Below, piece by piece: positions 36,818 to 44,077 of a stretch of DNA of 64,000 bases. Every line of letters starts with the position of its first letter. Within the stretch, counting starts at the first letter, position 1. A program made the translations under genes and the position numbers. Source of the stretch: RYN-230 sp963851025 (GTDB lineage Bacteria; Actinomycetota; Actinomycetes; Streptosporangiales; Streptosporangiaceae); contig CAWKOA010000035.1 of the NCBI GenBank assembly GCA_963851025.1, positions 310,001-374,000 on the forward strand. The letters run 5' to 3'. The notes under the pieces were generated by a model that saw only the letters and a program-made list of their open reading frames with translations, did no database searches and was not told the origin of the DNA.

Positions 36818-37321
36818 GTGGGCACGACGGCGCAGCGTGGCGCCGCTGACACCGCGCCCGCCGCCGGGTCGCCGCCGGCGGCGGGCGAGCCCCTGCTCGG
36901 CATCGGGGCCGCGGCGGCCCGGGCCGGCGTGTCCGAGCGGGCGCTGCGCTACTACCAGCAGCTCGGCCTGCTCGTCCCGGCCTGCACGCCGGGCGGGCTG
37001 CGCCGCTACTCCGGGGACGACCTGGCCCGGGTGGCCCGCATCCGCGAGCTGCAGACCCTGCTCGGCTTCAACCTGGATGAGATCGCGGTGGTGCTGCGCA
37101 ACGAGGACCGGCTCGCCGAGATCCGGCTCAGCTACCACGACGAGCGGACCAGTGACGAGGAGCGCCGCCGGCTGACCCGCGAGTGCCTCACCCTGCAGGA
37201 GGGCCTGCGGGACACGGTCGAGGCCAAGCGGTCCGCGCTGCAGAGTTTCCAGGCCGACCTGGACACCCGCATCCAGAAATGCCGCGACCTGCTGGCCAGC
37301 GATCCCGGGCCGGCGGGCTAA
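36818..37321 (+). CDS. MerR family regulator
   Basis: A 167-residue regulator with an N-terminal winged-helix MerR domain: 'LGIGAAAARAGVSERALRYYQQLGLLVPACTPGGLRRYSGDDLARVARIREL' (~25-75). A long dimerisation helix ('LGFNLDEIAVVLRNEDRLAEIRLSYHDERTSDEERRRL' on to 'TRIQKCRDLL') follows. There is no Cys-rich metal-binding loop and no large ligand domain, so the signal is unclear. GTG 36818 lies 5 bp after the exporter stop, hence one operon. It probably controls the promoter at 34790-34818, activating or repressing the exporter according to its substrate. Confidence 0.9.
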   Translation: MGTTAQRGAADTAPAAGSPPAAGEPLLGIGAAAARAGVSERALRYYQQLGLLVPACTPGGLRRYSGDDLARVARIRELQTLLGFNLDEIAVVLRNEDRLAEIRLSYHDERTSDEERRRLTRECLTLQEGLRDTVEAKRSALQSFQADLDTRIQKCRDLLASDPGPAG

Positions 37322-37519
37322 GCGGCGGGACAGCCGTGCGGACTCCGGTGGCGCGGAGCAGGCCCGGGCAGGCGACAGCACGGCTACCTGCTCCTGGGTG
37401 GGGAACAGCAGGTCCATGGCCGCGTCCCCGGTAGACCCGGAGCGGGGCCTCCAGCCAGCGCAGCGGATCGGCGCCGTAGGCGGGAACGCGCCAGGCCCGG
37501 TGCAGTACCGGGCGGATCG

Positions 37520-37547
37520 GCCCGTCCTGCCCCGGGGCAGGACGGGC
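37520..37547. terminator. 28-bp perfect palindrome (terminator or operator)
   Basis: Two 14-bp arms (left arm GCCCGTCCTGCCCC) are perfect reverse complements. It lies 198 bp after the MerR gene and ends 18 bp before the next start. The -10-like box of that gene (37553-37558) begins 5 bp further on, so an operator role is as likely as termination. The rest of the 37322-37564 gap shows no credible gene, although the minus strand stays open through part of it. Confidence 0.5.
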
Positions 37548-37564
37548 GCCGGTACGGTGCTTGC

Positions 37565-38212
37565 GTGCCCGTATCCCAGGCCGTCGAGCAGCGGGCCGCA
37601 GGCCGGCCGGCCAGCCTGCCGTTAGCGGGCCGGATCGCGGCGGTCCTCGTGGCCGGCCTGCTGGCCGGCGCGGTCACGTCCATTCTGCAGAAGTACCTGG
37701 GCTCGCCGTGGGACAGCCTGGTCAACGCCGCGAGCCCGTGGCTGGCGGTCATGTTCGCGGCCGGGGCGGCGTGGGAGCGCCCGGCCGCGGCCGCCGCGGC
37801 CGGTCTCGTGACCGGGCTGCTGGAACTGGCCGGCGACTACCTGACCGCCGCCGCCCGGGGCTACCCGGCCGGGCACGCCATCCTGGTGTTCTGGGCGGCC
37901 TGCGCGGTACTCGGCGGCCCGCTGTTCGGCGCGGCGGGCTGGGCGTGGTGGCGCGGGCCCGCGCGGGTAAGCGGCCCGGGGACCGCGGCGCTCCCCGCAG
38001 CGTTCCTGGCCGAGGCGGTGGTGGCCTACGCCTGGCGGCTGCACTACTGGTCCAGCGCCATCCTGTTCGCGGTCGCCGGGGCCGCCGTGTTCACGCTGGC
38101 CGCCCGGCACCGCCGGCAGTACGCCCCGGCGGCCTGCTGGCTCCCCGCCGTGCTCGCGGCCGGGGTGGCCGCCGAGCTGCTGCTGGGCCTGATCTACAGC
38201 CAGGCCTTCTGA
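37565..38212 (+). CDS. DUF6518-like integral membrane protein
   Basis: A 215-residue protein with about six hydrophobic segments, starting at 'IAAVLVAGLLAGAVTSILQKYLGSPWDSLVNAASPWLAVMFAAGAAW', which matches the actinobacterial DUF6518 pattern. Charged loops are short; 'QRHRRQY'-type basic turns suggest inside loops. No transport or catalytic motif is seen. The TACGGT box 6 nt before GTG 37565 suggests a leaderless mRNA. The next gene follows after 10 bp, likely cotranscribed. Confidence 0.75.
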   Translation: MPVSQAVEQRAAGRPASLPLAGRIAAVLVAGLLAGAVTSILQKYLGSPWDSLVNAASPWLAVMFAAGAAWERPAAAAAAGLVTGLLELAGDYLTAAARGYPAGHAILVFWAACAVLGGPLFGAAGWAWWRGPARVSGPGTAALPAAFLAEAVVAYAWRLHYWSSAILFAVAGAAVFTLAARHRRQYAPAACWLPAVLAAGVAAELLLGLIYSQAF

Positions 38213-38222
38213 GGGCGGGGGC

Positions 38223-38858
38223 ATGATCACCAGCCGCACCGGGCGGGTAGTCCTCTCCTGCGCCGCGATCCTGGCCGCCGTGGCCGCGGCGGTCTATCTG
38301 GCCATCGCCGTTCCCGGGGCGCCGCGCCCCGCGCGGGATCGCCCCGGGGCGGCCGCACCCGGGCCCGGGCAGGCGCGGGCCCGCGCCATGCTGCCCGTCA
38401 TTGACGCCTACCTGGACCGGGACGCAGGCCACCTCGGTTTCGGTGGTGACCTGAAGGCCCGGCTGCGGCCCAGGACGTTCTGCGACGCCAGCATCGTCGA
38501 GATCCGGCCCGCGGAGACACTCTCGGGCGCGGGCGTCCGGCCCTTCACGGTGCTGTGGAGCGTGGGCATCGTGATGAACTGCGGCGAGTTCGCCCGCCAG
38601 GGGCACACCCTGCTTACGGGATCGGCGGGCTACCCGGGAATCGGCGAGGTCGTCACCGTGTCCGGCGGCCCCGGCAGTTACCAGGCCCGGTCCCTCGAGG
38701 TCGGGCCGCCGTTCTGGGACCCGTCCTGGGTGCACGCGCACTTCTCCCCCGGCGCCGCCGCCCTGGTGCTGAACGAGAAGGTCAGCGCGCCCGACCCGGC
38801 CCGCCAGGCCCGCCGCGCTTTCGGCCTTCCTCCCGCCGCCCCCGCCGTCCAGGGCTGA
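38223..38858 (+). CDS. Hypothetical membrane-anchored or secreted protein
   Basis: A 211-residue protein with an N-terminal membrane helix or uncleaved signal ('VVLSCAAILAAVAAAVYLAIAVPG'). A Pro/Ala-rich linker leads to an extracytoplasmic domain ('VIDAYLDRDAGHLGFGGDLKARLRPRTFCDASIVEI', 'VLWSVGIVMNCGEFARQGHTLLTG'). The two cysteines (FCDAS, MNCGE) could form one disulfide. The pattern 'A-Y-L-D-R...F' is seen in assorted actinobacterial surface proteins without known function. It is probably in an operon with the DUF6518 gene. Not recognised further. Confidence 0.65.
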   Translation: MITSRTGRVVLSCAAILAAVAAAVYLAIAVPGAPRPARDRPGAAAPGPGQARARAMLPVIDAYLDRDAGHLGFGGDLKARLRPRTFCDASIVEIRPAETLSGAGVRPFTVLWSVGIVMNCGEFARQGHTLLTGSAGYPGIGEVVTVSGGPGSYQARSLEVGPPFWDPSWVHAHFSPGAAALVLNEKVSAPDPARQARRAFGLPPAAPAVQG

Positions 38859-38917
38859 CCGGCCGGGGTCCGGCTGCGTGAACCTGGCGTGGCCACGCGT
38901 GGTGTGCTGGCGGGTCG

Positions 38918-39986
38918 TTACCTGATCCGGGAACCGCCCATCAACACGGCGGCCGGGTGGCCCAGCACGGCGGGGTCGTCCCGGGGGTCGTCGTGGTAGC
39001 TGACCAGATCGGCGGGTTCGCCGTCGCCGGGCAGGCCGAACCCGAGGAACCGGCGGGCGGCCGTGCTGGCCGCCGCGAGGGCCGCCTGGGGTGGCAGCCC
39101 CAGTTCCACCAGGAGCGCGACCTCGCGCGGGATGCTCCCGTCGACGTCGGTTCCGGTCATCACCGTCACGCCGTGGCCTGCCGCCCGCGGCAGCAGGTAA
39201 CGGAGCCGCTCCTCCCGCTCACGCCGCTGTTCCCGCCGCGGCGGGGTCTCATCCGCGGGCGCGCCGAGGACCGCGCACAGGGTGGGGGTCCAGGCCCCGC
39301 CGCGCGCGGCCAGCGCCGCGATGTCGTCTTCGCCGAGGGCGGTGCCATGCTCGACCGAGTCGATGCCGGCGGCGATCAGTTCCGTCACGTAGCGCGTGGT
39401 GGAATGGGCCGCGACGCGGGCCCCGGCGCCGTGGACCGCTTCCACCAGACGCCGGATGTCGGCGATCGGGTAGGTGGGGGCCGCGTCCGACGGCGGTTCA
39501 CCCGGTTTCAGCACCGGGAAGTCCGCGACCAGCTTGATCCAGGTGGCTCCCGCCCGCACCTCGGCCAGGGCCGCCGCCACCAGCTGCTCGCGCCGGGACC
39601 GGCACGTGCAGGGCCGGGTAGTACCGGCCCGCGGGGGCGAGGAACCGGCCGCAGGCTTGCAGCCCCGCACCCTCAGCCGACGCGAGGAGCCGCAGCGTGG
39701 CACTCCCGGGGCTGCCGGTGTCCCGGATCGCGGTCACGCCTTCGGCGTGAGCGTGCCGGAGGTTGGCGCGCATGGCCCCGGGATCCAGGGCGACGGGCTC
39801 GCCGCCGCCGGCCCGCCCGACGCTGAGATGACAGTGCGCGTCGACCAGGCCGGGGAGGATGAACCGGCCGGGCAGCGGCTCCGACCCGGCCGGCGGCCGC
39901 CGCGTCCACCGGCCCTGCTCGGTGATGCCCGCGTCCACCGCGCCCCCGTCCGGGAGCTGGACCATGCGGACCCGCCAGGCCGTCAT
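38918..39986 (-). CDS. Amidohydrolase family metal-dependent hydrolase, frameshifted
   Basis: An enzyme of about 356 residues, like imidazolonepropionase-related amidohydrolases. The N-terminal frame shows 'GRFILPGLVDAHCHLSVG' with the H-x-H metal motif and 'GVTAIRDTGSPG'. After 'YYPALHV' the frame breaks at about 39600 and resumes as 'REQLVAAALAEVRAGATWIKLVADF'. Then come 'ARVAAHSTTRYVTELIAAGIDSVEHGTAL' (two metal His positions) and 'VMTGTDVDGSIPREVALLV' (catalytic Asp). The end, 'GFGLPGDGEPADLVSYHDDP', is the usual return to the small beta domain. ATG 39986; one base over frame. It lies 26 bp from the start end of the next minus gene's stop (40013), same strand. Confidence 0.85.
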
Positions 39987-40012
39987 AGCGCCTGACTGTA
40001 GCGTCCTGGCGA

Positions 40013-40984
40013 TCAGGGAACGGCCGAGGCCTGGGGGTGCGGGGTGCTGGTGTGGTGGCCCTGGAAAAGGGTGGCGGCGATCTGGGTCAGCTTGTTGGTG
40101 CCGTACCGGAAGCCGGCGTTGCCGTTCTCGCCGTAGTTCTGCAGGTTGTACATGATGGCGAGGGTGTATTGCTGGTGCGGGCCGGCGAACCCGACGGTGT
40201 TGGTGATCCAGACGCCGTAAGAGGGCCCGGGGTCCTGCTCCCAGCCGTCCTTGTTGCCCGGGTGGTTCTGCGGCCCGGCGCCCCAGACCCCCCATTGCTG
40301 GTCGATGGCGCTGACGTGCTGCAGCCGGTGCACGAGGTAGTGCCGCACGCTGGCCGGTGCCTTGGTCAGGACGTAGTTGATCAGGTGATCGAGGTCCTGC
40401 GGGGTGGTGTCTATGTAGCCCCAGTAGGCCCCGCTGGTGAAGTGGGTGCTGGTCATCCCGAACGCGCGGATGCGGTCGATGAAGCTTGCGTCCTCGTAGC
40501 GGTCCCAGAGCAGGTCAGCGTCGTGGTCGTTGCTGGTGTAGAGAGCGCCGAACATCGCGCTCCAGTCCGCGCCGGTGAGGTGGATGGGGTCAGCGGCGCC
40601 CGGCTGGTTGCGGAGCAGCAGGTCGGTCATCATGGCCAGCTTGATGGTGGACGCGGCCGGGTACCCGGTGCGGGCGTTGACGTTGCGCCAGGTGGCCCCG
40701 GTGGCCCGGTCGTGCAGGACGATGCCGATGGAGCCGGGGACGTGGCGCAGGGACCGCTGGACGTCGTGGATGCGCTGACGCATGGTGCAGGGGAACCCGG
40801 GCGCGATCTTGGCGCAGGGCGTGGGGCTGGGGCTGGGGGTCGGGCTCGGGGATGGCGACGGCGGCCGGGTGGCGGGCGGCGGGCCGGCGGCGGGCGGGCC
40901 GGCGGGCGCGGGCGTGCTGCAGCCGGCGAGGGTGACGGCGGCGGCCAGGCAGAGCGCAGCAGCCAGGCGCGCGGGGTGGTGCAT
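40013..40984 (-). CDS. Beta-lactamase-fold serine hydrolase lipoprotein
   Basis: A 323-residue exported lipoprotein. The lipobox L-A-G-C is at residue 22, then a Pro/Ser/Thr spacer (~30-57). The penicillin-recognising fold follows: S112-x-x-K115 in 'YPAASTIKLAMM', an S-N-D triad in 'LYTSNDHDADLL', and 'NKDGWEQDPG' in place of the K-T-G motif. 'GIVLHDRATGATWRNVNA' is the usual first strand pair. The altered third motif (K-D-G) argues against a classical class A beta-lactamase and for an esterase- or transpeptidase-like activity in the cell envelope, which is inference. It may be transcribed with the amidohydrolase. Confidence 0.85.
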   Translation of the reverse strand: MHHPARLAAALCLAAAVTLAGCSTPAPAGPPAAGPPPATRPPSPSPSPTPSPSPTPCAKIAPGFPCTMRQRIHDVQRSLRHVPGSIGIVLHDRATGATWRNVNARTGYPAASTIKLAMMTDLLLRNQPGAADPIHLTGADWSAMFGALYTSNDHDADLLWDRYEDASFIDRIRAFGMTSTHFTSGAYWGYIDTTPQDLDHLINYVLTKAPASVRHYLVHRLQHVSAIDQQWGVWGAGPQNHPGNKDGWEQDPGPSYGVWITNTVGFAGPHQQYTLAIMYNLQNYGENGNAGFRYGTNKLTQIAATLFQGHHTSTPHPQASAVP

Positions 40985-41069
40985 GCCGGACAGGATACGA
41001 GCCAGACGGGCGGCGCGACGTCATAGCGGCCTTCACGGGCGCTCCGGCCCGCTGCTTAGGCTGGTGGGC

Positions 41070-41759
41070 ATGATGCCGGAAGTGATCCAGGAGGCGTTCG
41101 GCGCCGAGTCGGGGGCCTTGTCGGAGGTCGTCGCCAGCCTCGATGACGCCGATTTCGCCCGTCCCACCCGGTGTGACCCGTGGACGGTGGCGGACCTGGT
41201 GTTCCACGTGGCGATGGCGATGCGGCGGCTGCCCGGCATGCTCGCCGCGCCCGCCCCGTCCGGGGCGGCCCTGGTCTCCGCGGCCGGGTACTACCGGCCG
41301 GATCAGCGGTTTTCCGCCGCCACGAACGCCGACCGGATCGAGTCCGCCCGGCGCGGCGCGGCGGGCCTGGCCGGTGCGGCCGCCCGGGCACGTGACCTAG
41401 GCGAGGCCCGGCAGCAGGCGTGGGCGGCGCTGCGGGGCGCGCCGCCCGGACGGGTGGTGCGGACCCGGCACGGGGACCTGATGCTGCTGGCCGAGTTCCT
41501 GCGGACCCGGGTCCTGGAACTCGCCGTGCACGGCCTGGACCTGGCCGCCGCCCTGAATCGTGAGCCGTGGATGACCGCCCCCGCGGCGGGCGTCACCGGG
41601 GATCTCCTGCTGCCCGCGGCCGCCGCCGCCGCGCTGCGCGCCGGAACCGGCTGGGACCAGGTGACCCTGATCGCCGCGCTCACCGGCCGGCGCCCGGTGA
41701 CAGCCGCCGAGACCCAGCTCATCCAGGCCTCGGGCGCCGGGCGGCTGGCCCTCGGCTGA
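41070..41759 (+). CDS. DinB-fold maleylpyruvate isomerase family protein
   Basis: A 229-residue protein of the same fold family as the gene at 21435. Metal-binding candidates are His in 'DLVFHVAMAMRR' and 'ELAVHGLDLAAAL', the second matching 'E-x3-H-x-x-D'. 'TRCDPWTVADL' is the conserved start of helix 2. Actinobacterial members use mycothiol as cofactor or are uncharacterised. ATG 41070 (or 41073) is 7 nt after a TAGGCT box, suggesting leaderless transcription. Monocistronic and divergent from the lipoprotein gene. Confidence 0.83.
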   Translation: MMPEVIQEAFGAESGALSEVVASLDDADFARPTRCDPWTVADLVFHVAMAMRRLPGMLAAPAPSGAALVSAAGYYRPDQRFSAATNADRIESARRGAAGLAGAAARARDLGEARQQAWAALRGAPPGRVVRTRHGDLMLLAEFLRTRVLELAVHGLDLAAALNREPWMTAPAAGVTGDLLLPAAAAAALRAGTGWDQVTLIAALTGRRPVTAAETQLIQASGAGRLALG

Positions 41760-41783
41760 CGGATTCACCGGCGCCGGTGCCGC

Positions 41784-42371
41784 CTACCCGACCGGCAGGG
41801 AGGGGCGCAGATGGGAGCGCTGCCCGTCGTGGTCCAGGATGCACAGGACCTCCGCGGGCCCGCCCCGGGCGCCGAACGCGTGCGGGATCATCGTGGAGAA
41901 CTCCGCGGCCTGGCCGGCCTTGACCACGATGGTCCGCTCCCCCAGCACCAGGACGATGGTGCCGGACAGGACCGTGAACCAGTCCTTGCCGGGATGGACA
42001 CGCAGCTCCTCGGTCCCGCGCCGGGGCTCCGGCCTGGTGACCCGCATCTTGGCCACGGTGACACCGTGCGGCCCCGGCTCCCGGCTCAGCAGCCAGGTGG
42101 TCATCCCCCGCATGACATCGCGGTGCGGCCTGATCACCACGTCCTCGTCATCGGCGGACTCCACCAGCTGGTCCAGCGTGGTCCCCAGGGCGCGGGCGAT
42201 GGGGACCAGCTGATCGAGGGCGATCCGCCGGTGGCCCGTCTCGATCCGGCTCAGCGTGGAAGGGCTCAGGTAGCAGCGGGCCGCGAGGTCATCCAGCGAC
42301 CAGCCCCGGGCGGCACGCAGTCCCCTGATCCGCTGGCGGATCAGGCCGTCGAGATCAGCGTCTTGCGTCAT
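41784..42371 (-). CDS. XRE-cupin transcriptional regulator
   Basis: A regulator of about 195 residues. The helix-turn-helix is at ~8-65 ('LRAARGWSLDDLAARCYLSPSTLSRIETGHRRIALDQLVPIARALGTTLDQLV'). A C-terminal cupin barrel at ~110-190 ('LRVHPGKDWFTVLSGTIVLVLGERTIVVKAGQAAEFST' then 'PHAFGARGG') would bind a small ligand. Divergent from the methyltransferase gene by 47 bp, with a shared inverted repeat over the ATG region. This pairing suggests that it represses the methyltransferase and itself. ATG 42371. Confidence 0.9.
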   Translation of the reverse strand: MTQDADLDGLIRQRIRGLRAARGWSLDDLAARCYLSPSTLSRIETGHRRIALDQLVPIARALGTTLDQLVESADDEDVVIRPHRDVMRGMTTWLLSREPGPHGVTVAKMRVTRPEPRRGTEELRVHPGKDWFTVLSGTIVLVLGERTIVVKAGQAAEFSTMIPHAFGARGGPAEVLCILDHDGQRSHLRPSLPVG

Positions 42372-42398
42372 AGGCAAGACTCTATGTCAATGGCGCAA
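42363..42398. promoter_or_regulatory. Candidate operator in the divergent XRE-cupin/methyltransferase region
   Basis: TTGCGTCAT (42363-42371) and ATGGCGCAA (42390-42398) are inverted arms matching at 8 of 9 positions with 18 bp between. They cover the regulator's own start and lie just before the methyltransferase -10-like TAGCGT (42407-42412). A role as a shared operator is inferred. Confidence 0.45.
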
Positions 42399-42418
42399 GC
42401 GGCACGTAGCGTGGGCGC

Positions 42419-43276
42419 ATGCACAGCCACCAGCACCACCATGACCAGCACCCCCAGGCGGCCGGGGACGGCGAGGCGGACCTGGCCGAGATCATCGACC
42501 TCGACGCCGAGGTCCTGCACTCCTACCTGTCCGAGGTGATCTCCTGGGTCCATGACCTGGCGGCGGTCCGGCCGCCCCGCCGGATTCTCGACCTGGGCAG
42601 CGGGACCGGGACCGGCGCCCTCGCCCTGGCCCGGCGCTTCGAGGGCGCGGAGGTGATCGCCGTCGACCGGTCCGGGCCGCTGCTGGACCGCCTCCGGGGC
42701 AAGGCCCGCGACCTGCGCCTGGAGGGCCGGATCCAGGCCATCCAGGCGGACCTGGCCGCCGGATGGCCCGCGACCGGTCCGGTGGACCTGGTGTGGGCGT
42801 CCAGTTCGATGCATCACATGCCGGATCCTGATCACGTCCTGGCCGGGGTCTTCGCCGCCCTCCAGCCCGGCGGCCTGCTGGCCGTGGCCGAGATCGACTC
42901 CTTCCCCCGTTTCCTGCCCGAGGACGCCGCCTCCGGGCTCGAGGAGCGCTGTCATGCCGCCCTGGCCGAAAGCCGGGCGCAGGAGCTGCCGCATCTCGGG
43001 TCGGACTGGGGCCCGCGGCTGCGCCAGGCCGGCTTCGACGTCGAGGCCGAGCGGATCTTCGCCATCGACCTGGCCCCCCCGCTCCCCGACGCCGCGGGCC
43101 GCTACGCCCGGGCCTGCTTGCTGCGCCTCCGCTCGGGCCTGGACGGCCGGCTCAGCGCCGCCGACCTGGCCACGTTCGCCACCCTGCTCGATAGCGACGG
43201 GCCCGGCAGCATCCTGCGGCGTGACGACCTCACCGTCCGCACCACGAGGACCATCTGGGCGGCCAGGCGTCCCTGA
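42419..43276 (+). CDS. Class I SAM-dependent methyltransferase with His-rich N-terminus
   Basis: A 285-residue methyltransferase. The SAM-binding motif I is 'ILDLGSGTGTGALALA' (~57-72), motif II 'VIAVDRSGPLLDRL', and 'GPVDLVWASSSMHHMPDPDHVL' is a typical motif IV/post-motif region. The first 12 residues include seven histidines (HSHQHHHDQH), a potential metal-binding tail that I have not seen as standard in the family. TAGCGT lies 6 nt before the ATG, suggesting leaderless transcription under the XRE-cupin regulator. Substrate unknown; one possibility is a small toxic molecule that the cupin senses. Confidence 0.9.
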   Translation: MHSHQHHHDQHPQAAGDGEADLAEIIDLDAEVLHSYLSEVISWVHDLAAVRPPRRILDLGSGTGTGALALARRFEGAEVIAVDRSGPLLDRLRGKARDLRLEGRIQAIQADLAAGWPATGPVDLVWASSSMHHMPDPDHVLAGVFAALQPGGLLAVAEIDSFPRFLPEDAASGLEERCHAALAESRAQELPHLGSDWGPRLRQAGFDVEAERIFAIDLAPPLPDAAGRYARACLLRLRSGLDGRLSAADLATFATLLDSDGPGSILRRDDLTVRTTRTIWAARRP

Positions 43277-43298
43277 GGCAGCCGGCCGGGCCGGCGGG

Positions 43299-43922
43299 TC
43301 AGTTGCCGAGGAGCCAGCCGTTCGCGCTGGCCAGGCGGACGGCCTCGGCACGGGTGCGGGCGCCGGTCTTGCCGATCGCGGCTGAGAGGTGGTTGCGGAC
43401 CGTCCCCTCGGACAGGTGCAGCGCCGCCGCGATGTCCGCCACCGTTCCCCCGTCCCGGGCGGTGCGCAGCACGTCGGTCTCCCGGGGGGTCAGCGGGCTG
43501 TCGCCGGCCGCGAGCGTCTCCGCGGCCAGGCTGGGATCGACCACCCGCAGCCCGGACGCGACCCGGCGGACCGCGTCGGCCAGCTGGCGGGCCGGGGTGT
43601 CCTTGACCACGAAGCCGCTGGCCCCGGCGGCCATCGCGCGGCGCAGGTAGCCGGGCCGGCCGAACGTGGTCACGACCAGCACCCGGCACGACGGCAGCGC
43701 GGCGCGCAGTTCCCGGGTGGCGCTGATGCCGTCCAGGCCGGGCATCTCGACGTCGAGGAGGGCCACGTCGGGCCGGGCCCGGCGGGCTTCGGAGACCACC
43801 TCGTCGCCCCGGCCGACCTCGGCCACCACCTCCAGATCGGGCTCCAGCGCGAGCAGCGCGGCCAGCGCCCCGCGGACCAGGGCCTGGTCGTCGGCGAGCA
43901 GCAGGCGGATAGGGGTGCTCAC
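43299..43922 (-). CDS. NarL/LuxR-type response regulator
   Basis: A 207-residue response regulator. The receiver domain starts 'PIRLLLADDQALVRGALAALLA', with the phosphoacceptor Asp in 'PDVALLDVEMPGLDG' and Lys in 'FVVKDTPARQL'. The C-terminal LuxR HTH is 'LTPRETDVLRTARDGGTVADIAAALHLSEGTVRNHLSAAIGKTG'. GTG 43922 begins the receiver; the frame's extension to 44012 is not family-like. It lies downstream of the histidine kinase, same strand, and forms a two-component pair. The gap between them carries unusual repeats that may be its own binding sites. Confidence 0.9.
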   Translation of the reverse strand: MSTPIRLLLADDQALVRGALAALLALEPDLEVVAEVGRGDEVVSEARRARPDVALLDVEMPGLDGISATRELRAALPSCRVLVVTTFGRPGYLRRAMAAGASGFVVKDTPARQLADAVRRVASGLRVVDPSLAAETLAAGDSPLTPRETDVLRTARDGGTVADIAAALHLSEGTVRNHLSAAIGKTGARTRAEAVRLASANGWLLGN

Positions 43923-43957
43923 CAGGCTCGCTCGCCTGACGCTACGCTGCTCGCGGT

Positions 43958-44072
43958 GGTCACGCTCACAGTGCCAGCCCAGGAGTTCGCGTGACCCAGA
44001 AAAAACCCGCACCGACCGCTCGCCCGGGCCTGACGGCCCAGGCTCGCTCGCCGGTCTGGGTCACGCTCACAG
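43958..44072. repeat. Direct and inverted GTCACGC repeats between kinase and regulator genes
   Basis: GGTCACGCTCACAG occurs at 43958-43971 and again, same orientation, at 44059-44072. A third, inverted, partial copy (GCGTGACCCAGA, 43989-44000) pairs perfectly over 12 bp with TCTGGGTCACGC (44055-44066). Inside lie a GGGCC-TGAC-GGCCC hairpin and, on the minus strand, six T residues. This could be a terminator after the kinase plus response-regulator boxes. Confidence 0.5.
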
Positions 44073-44077
44073 GGTGA

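Noticed and set aside
37384..37752. Open minus-strand frame across the gap after the MerR gene
   Set aside because: No start codon with an RBS and no recognisable protein; it overlaps the clear plus-strand membrane protein.
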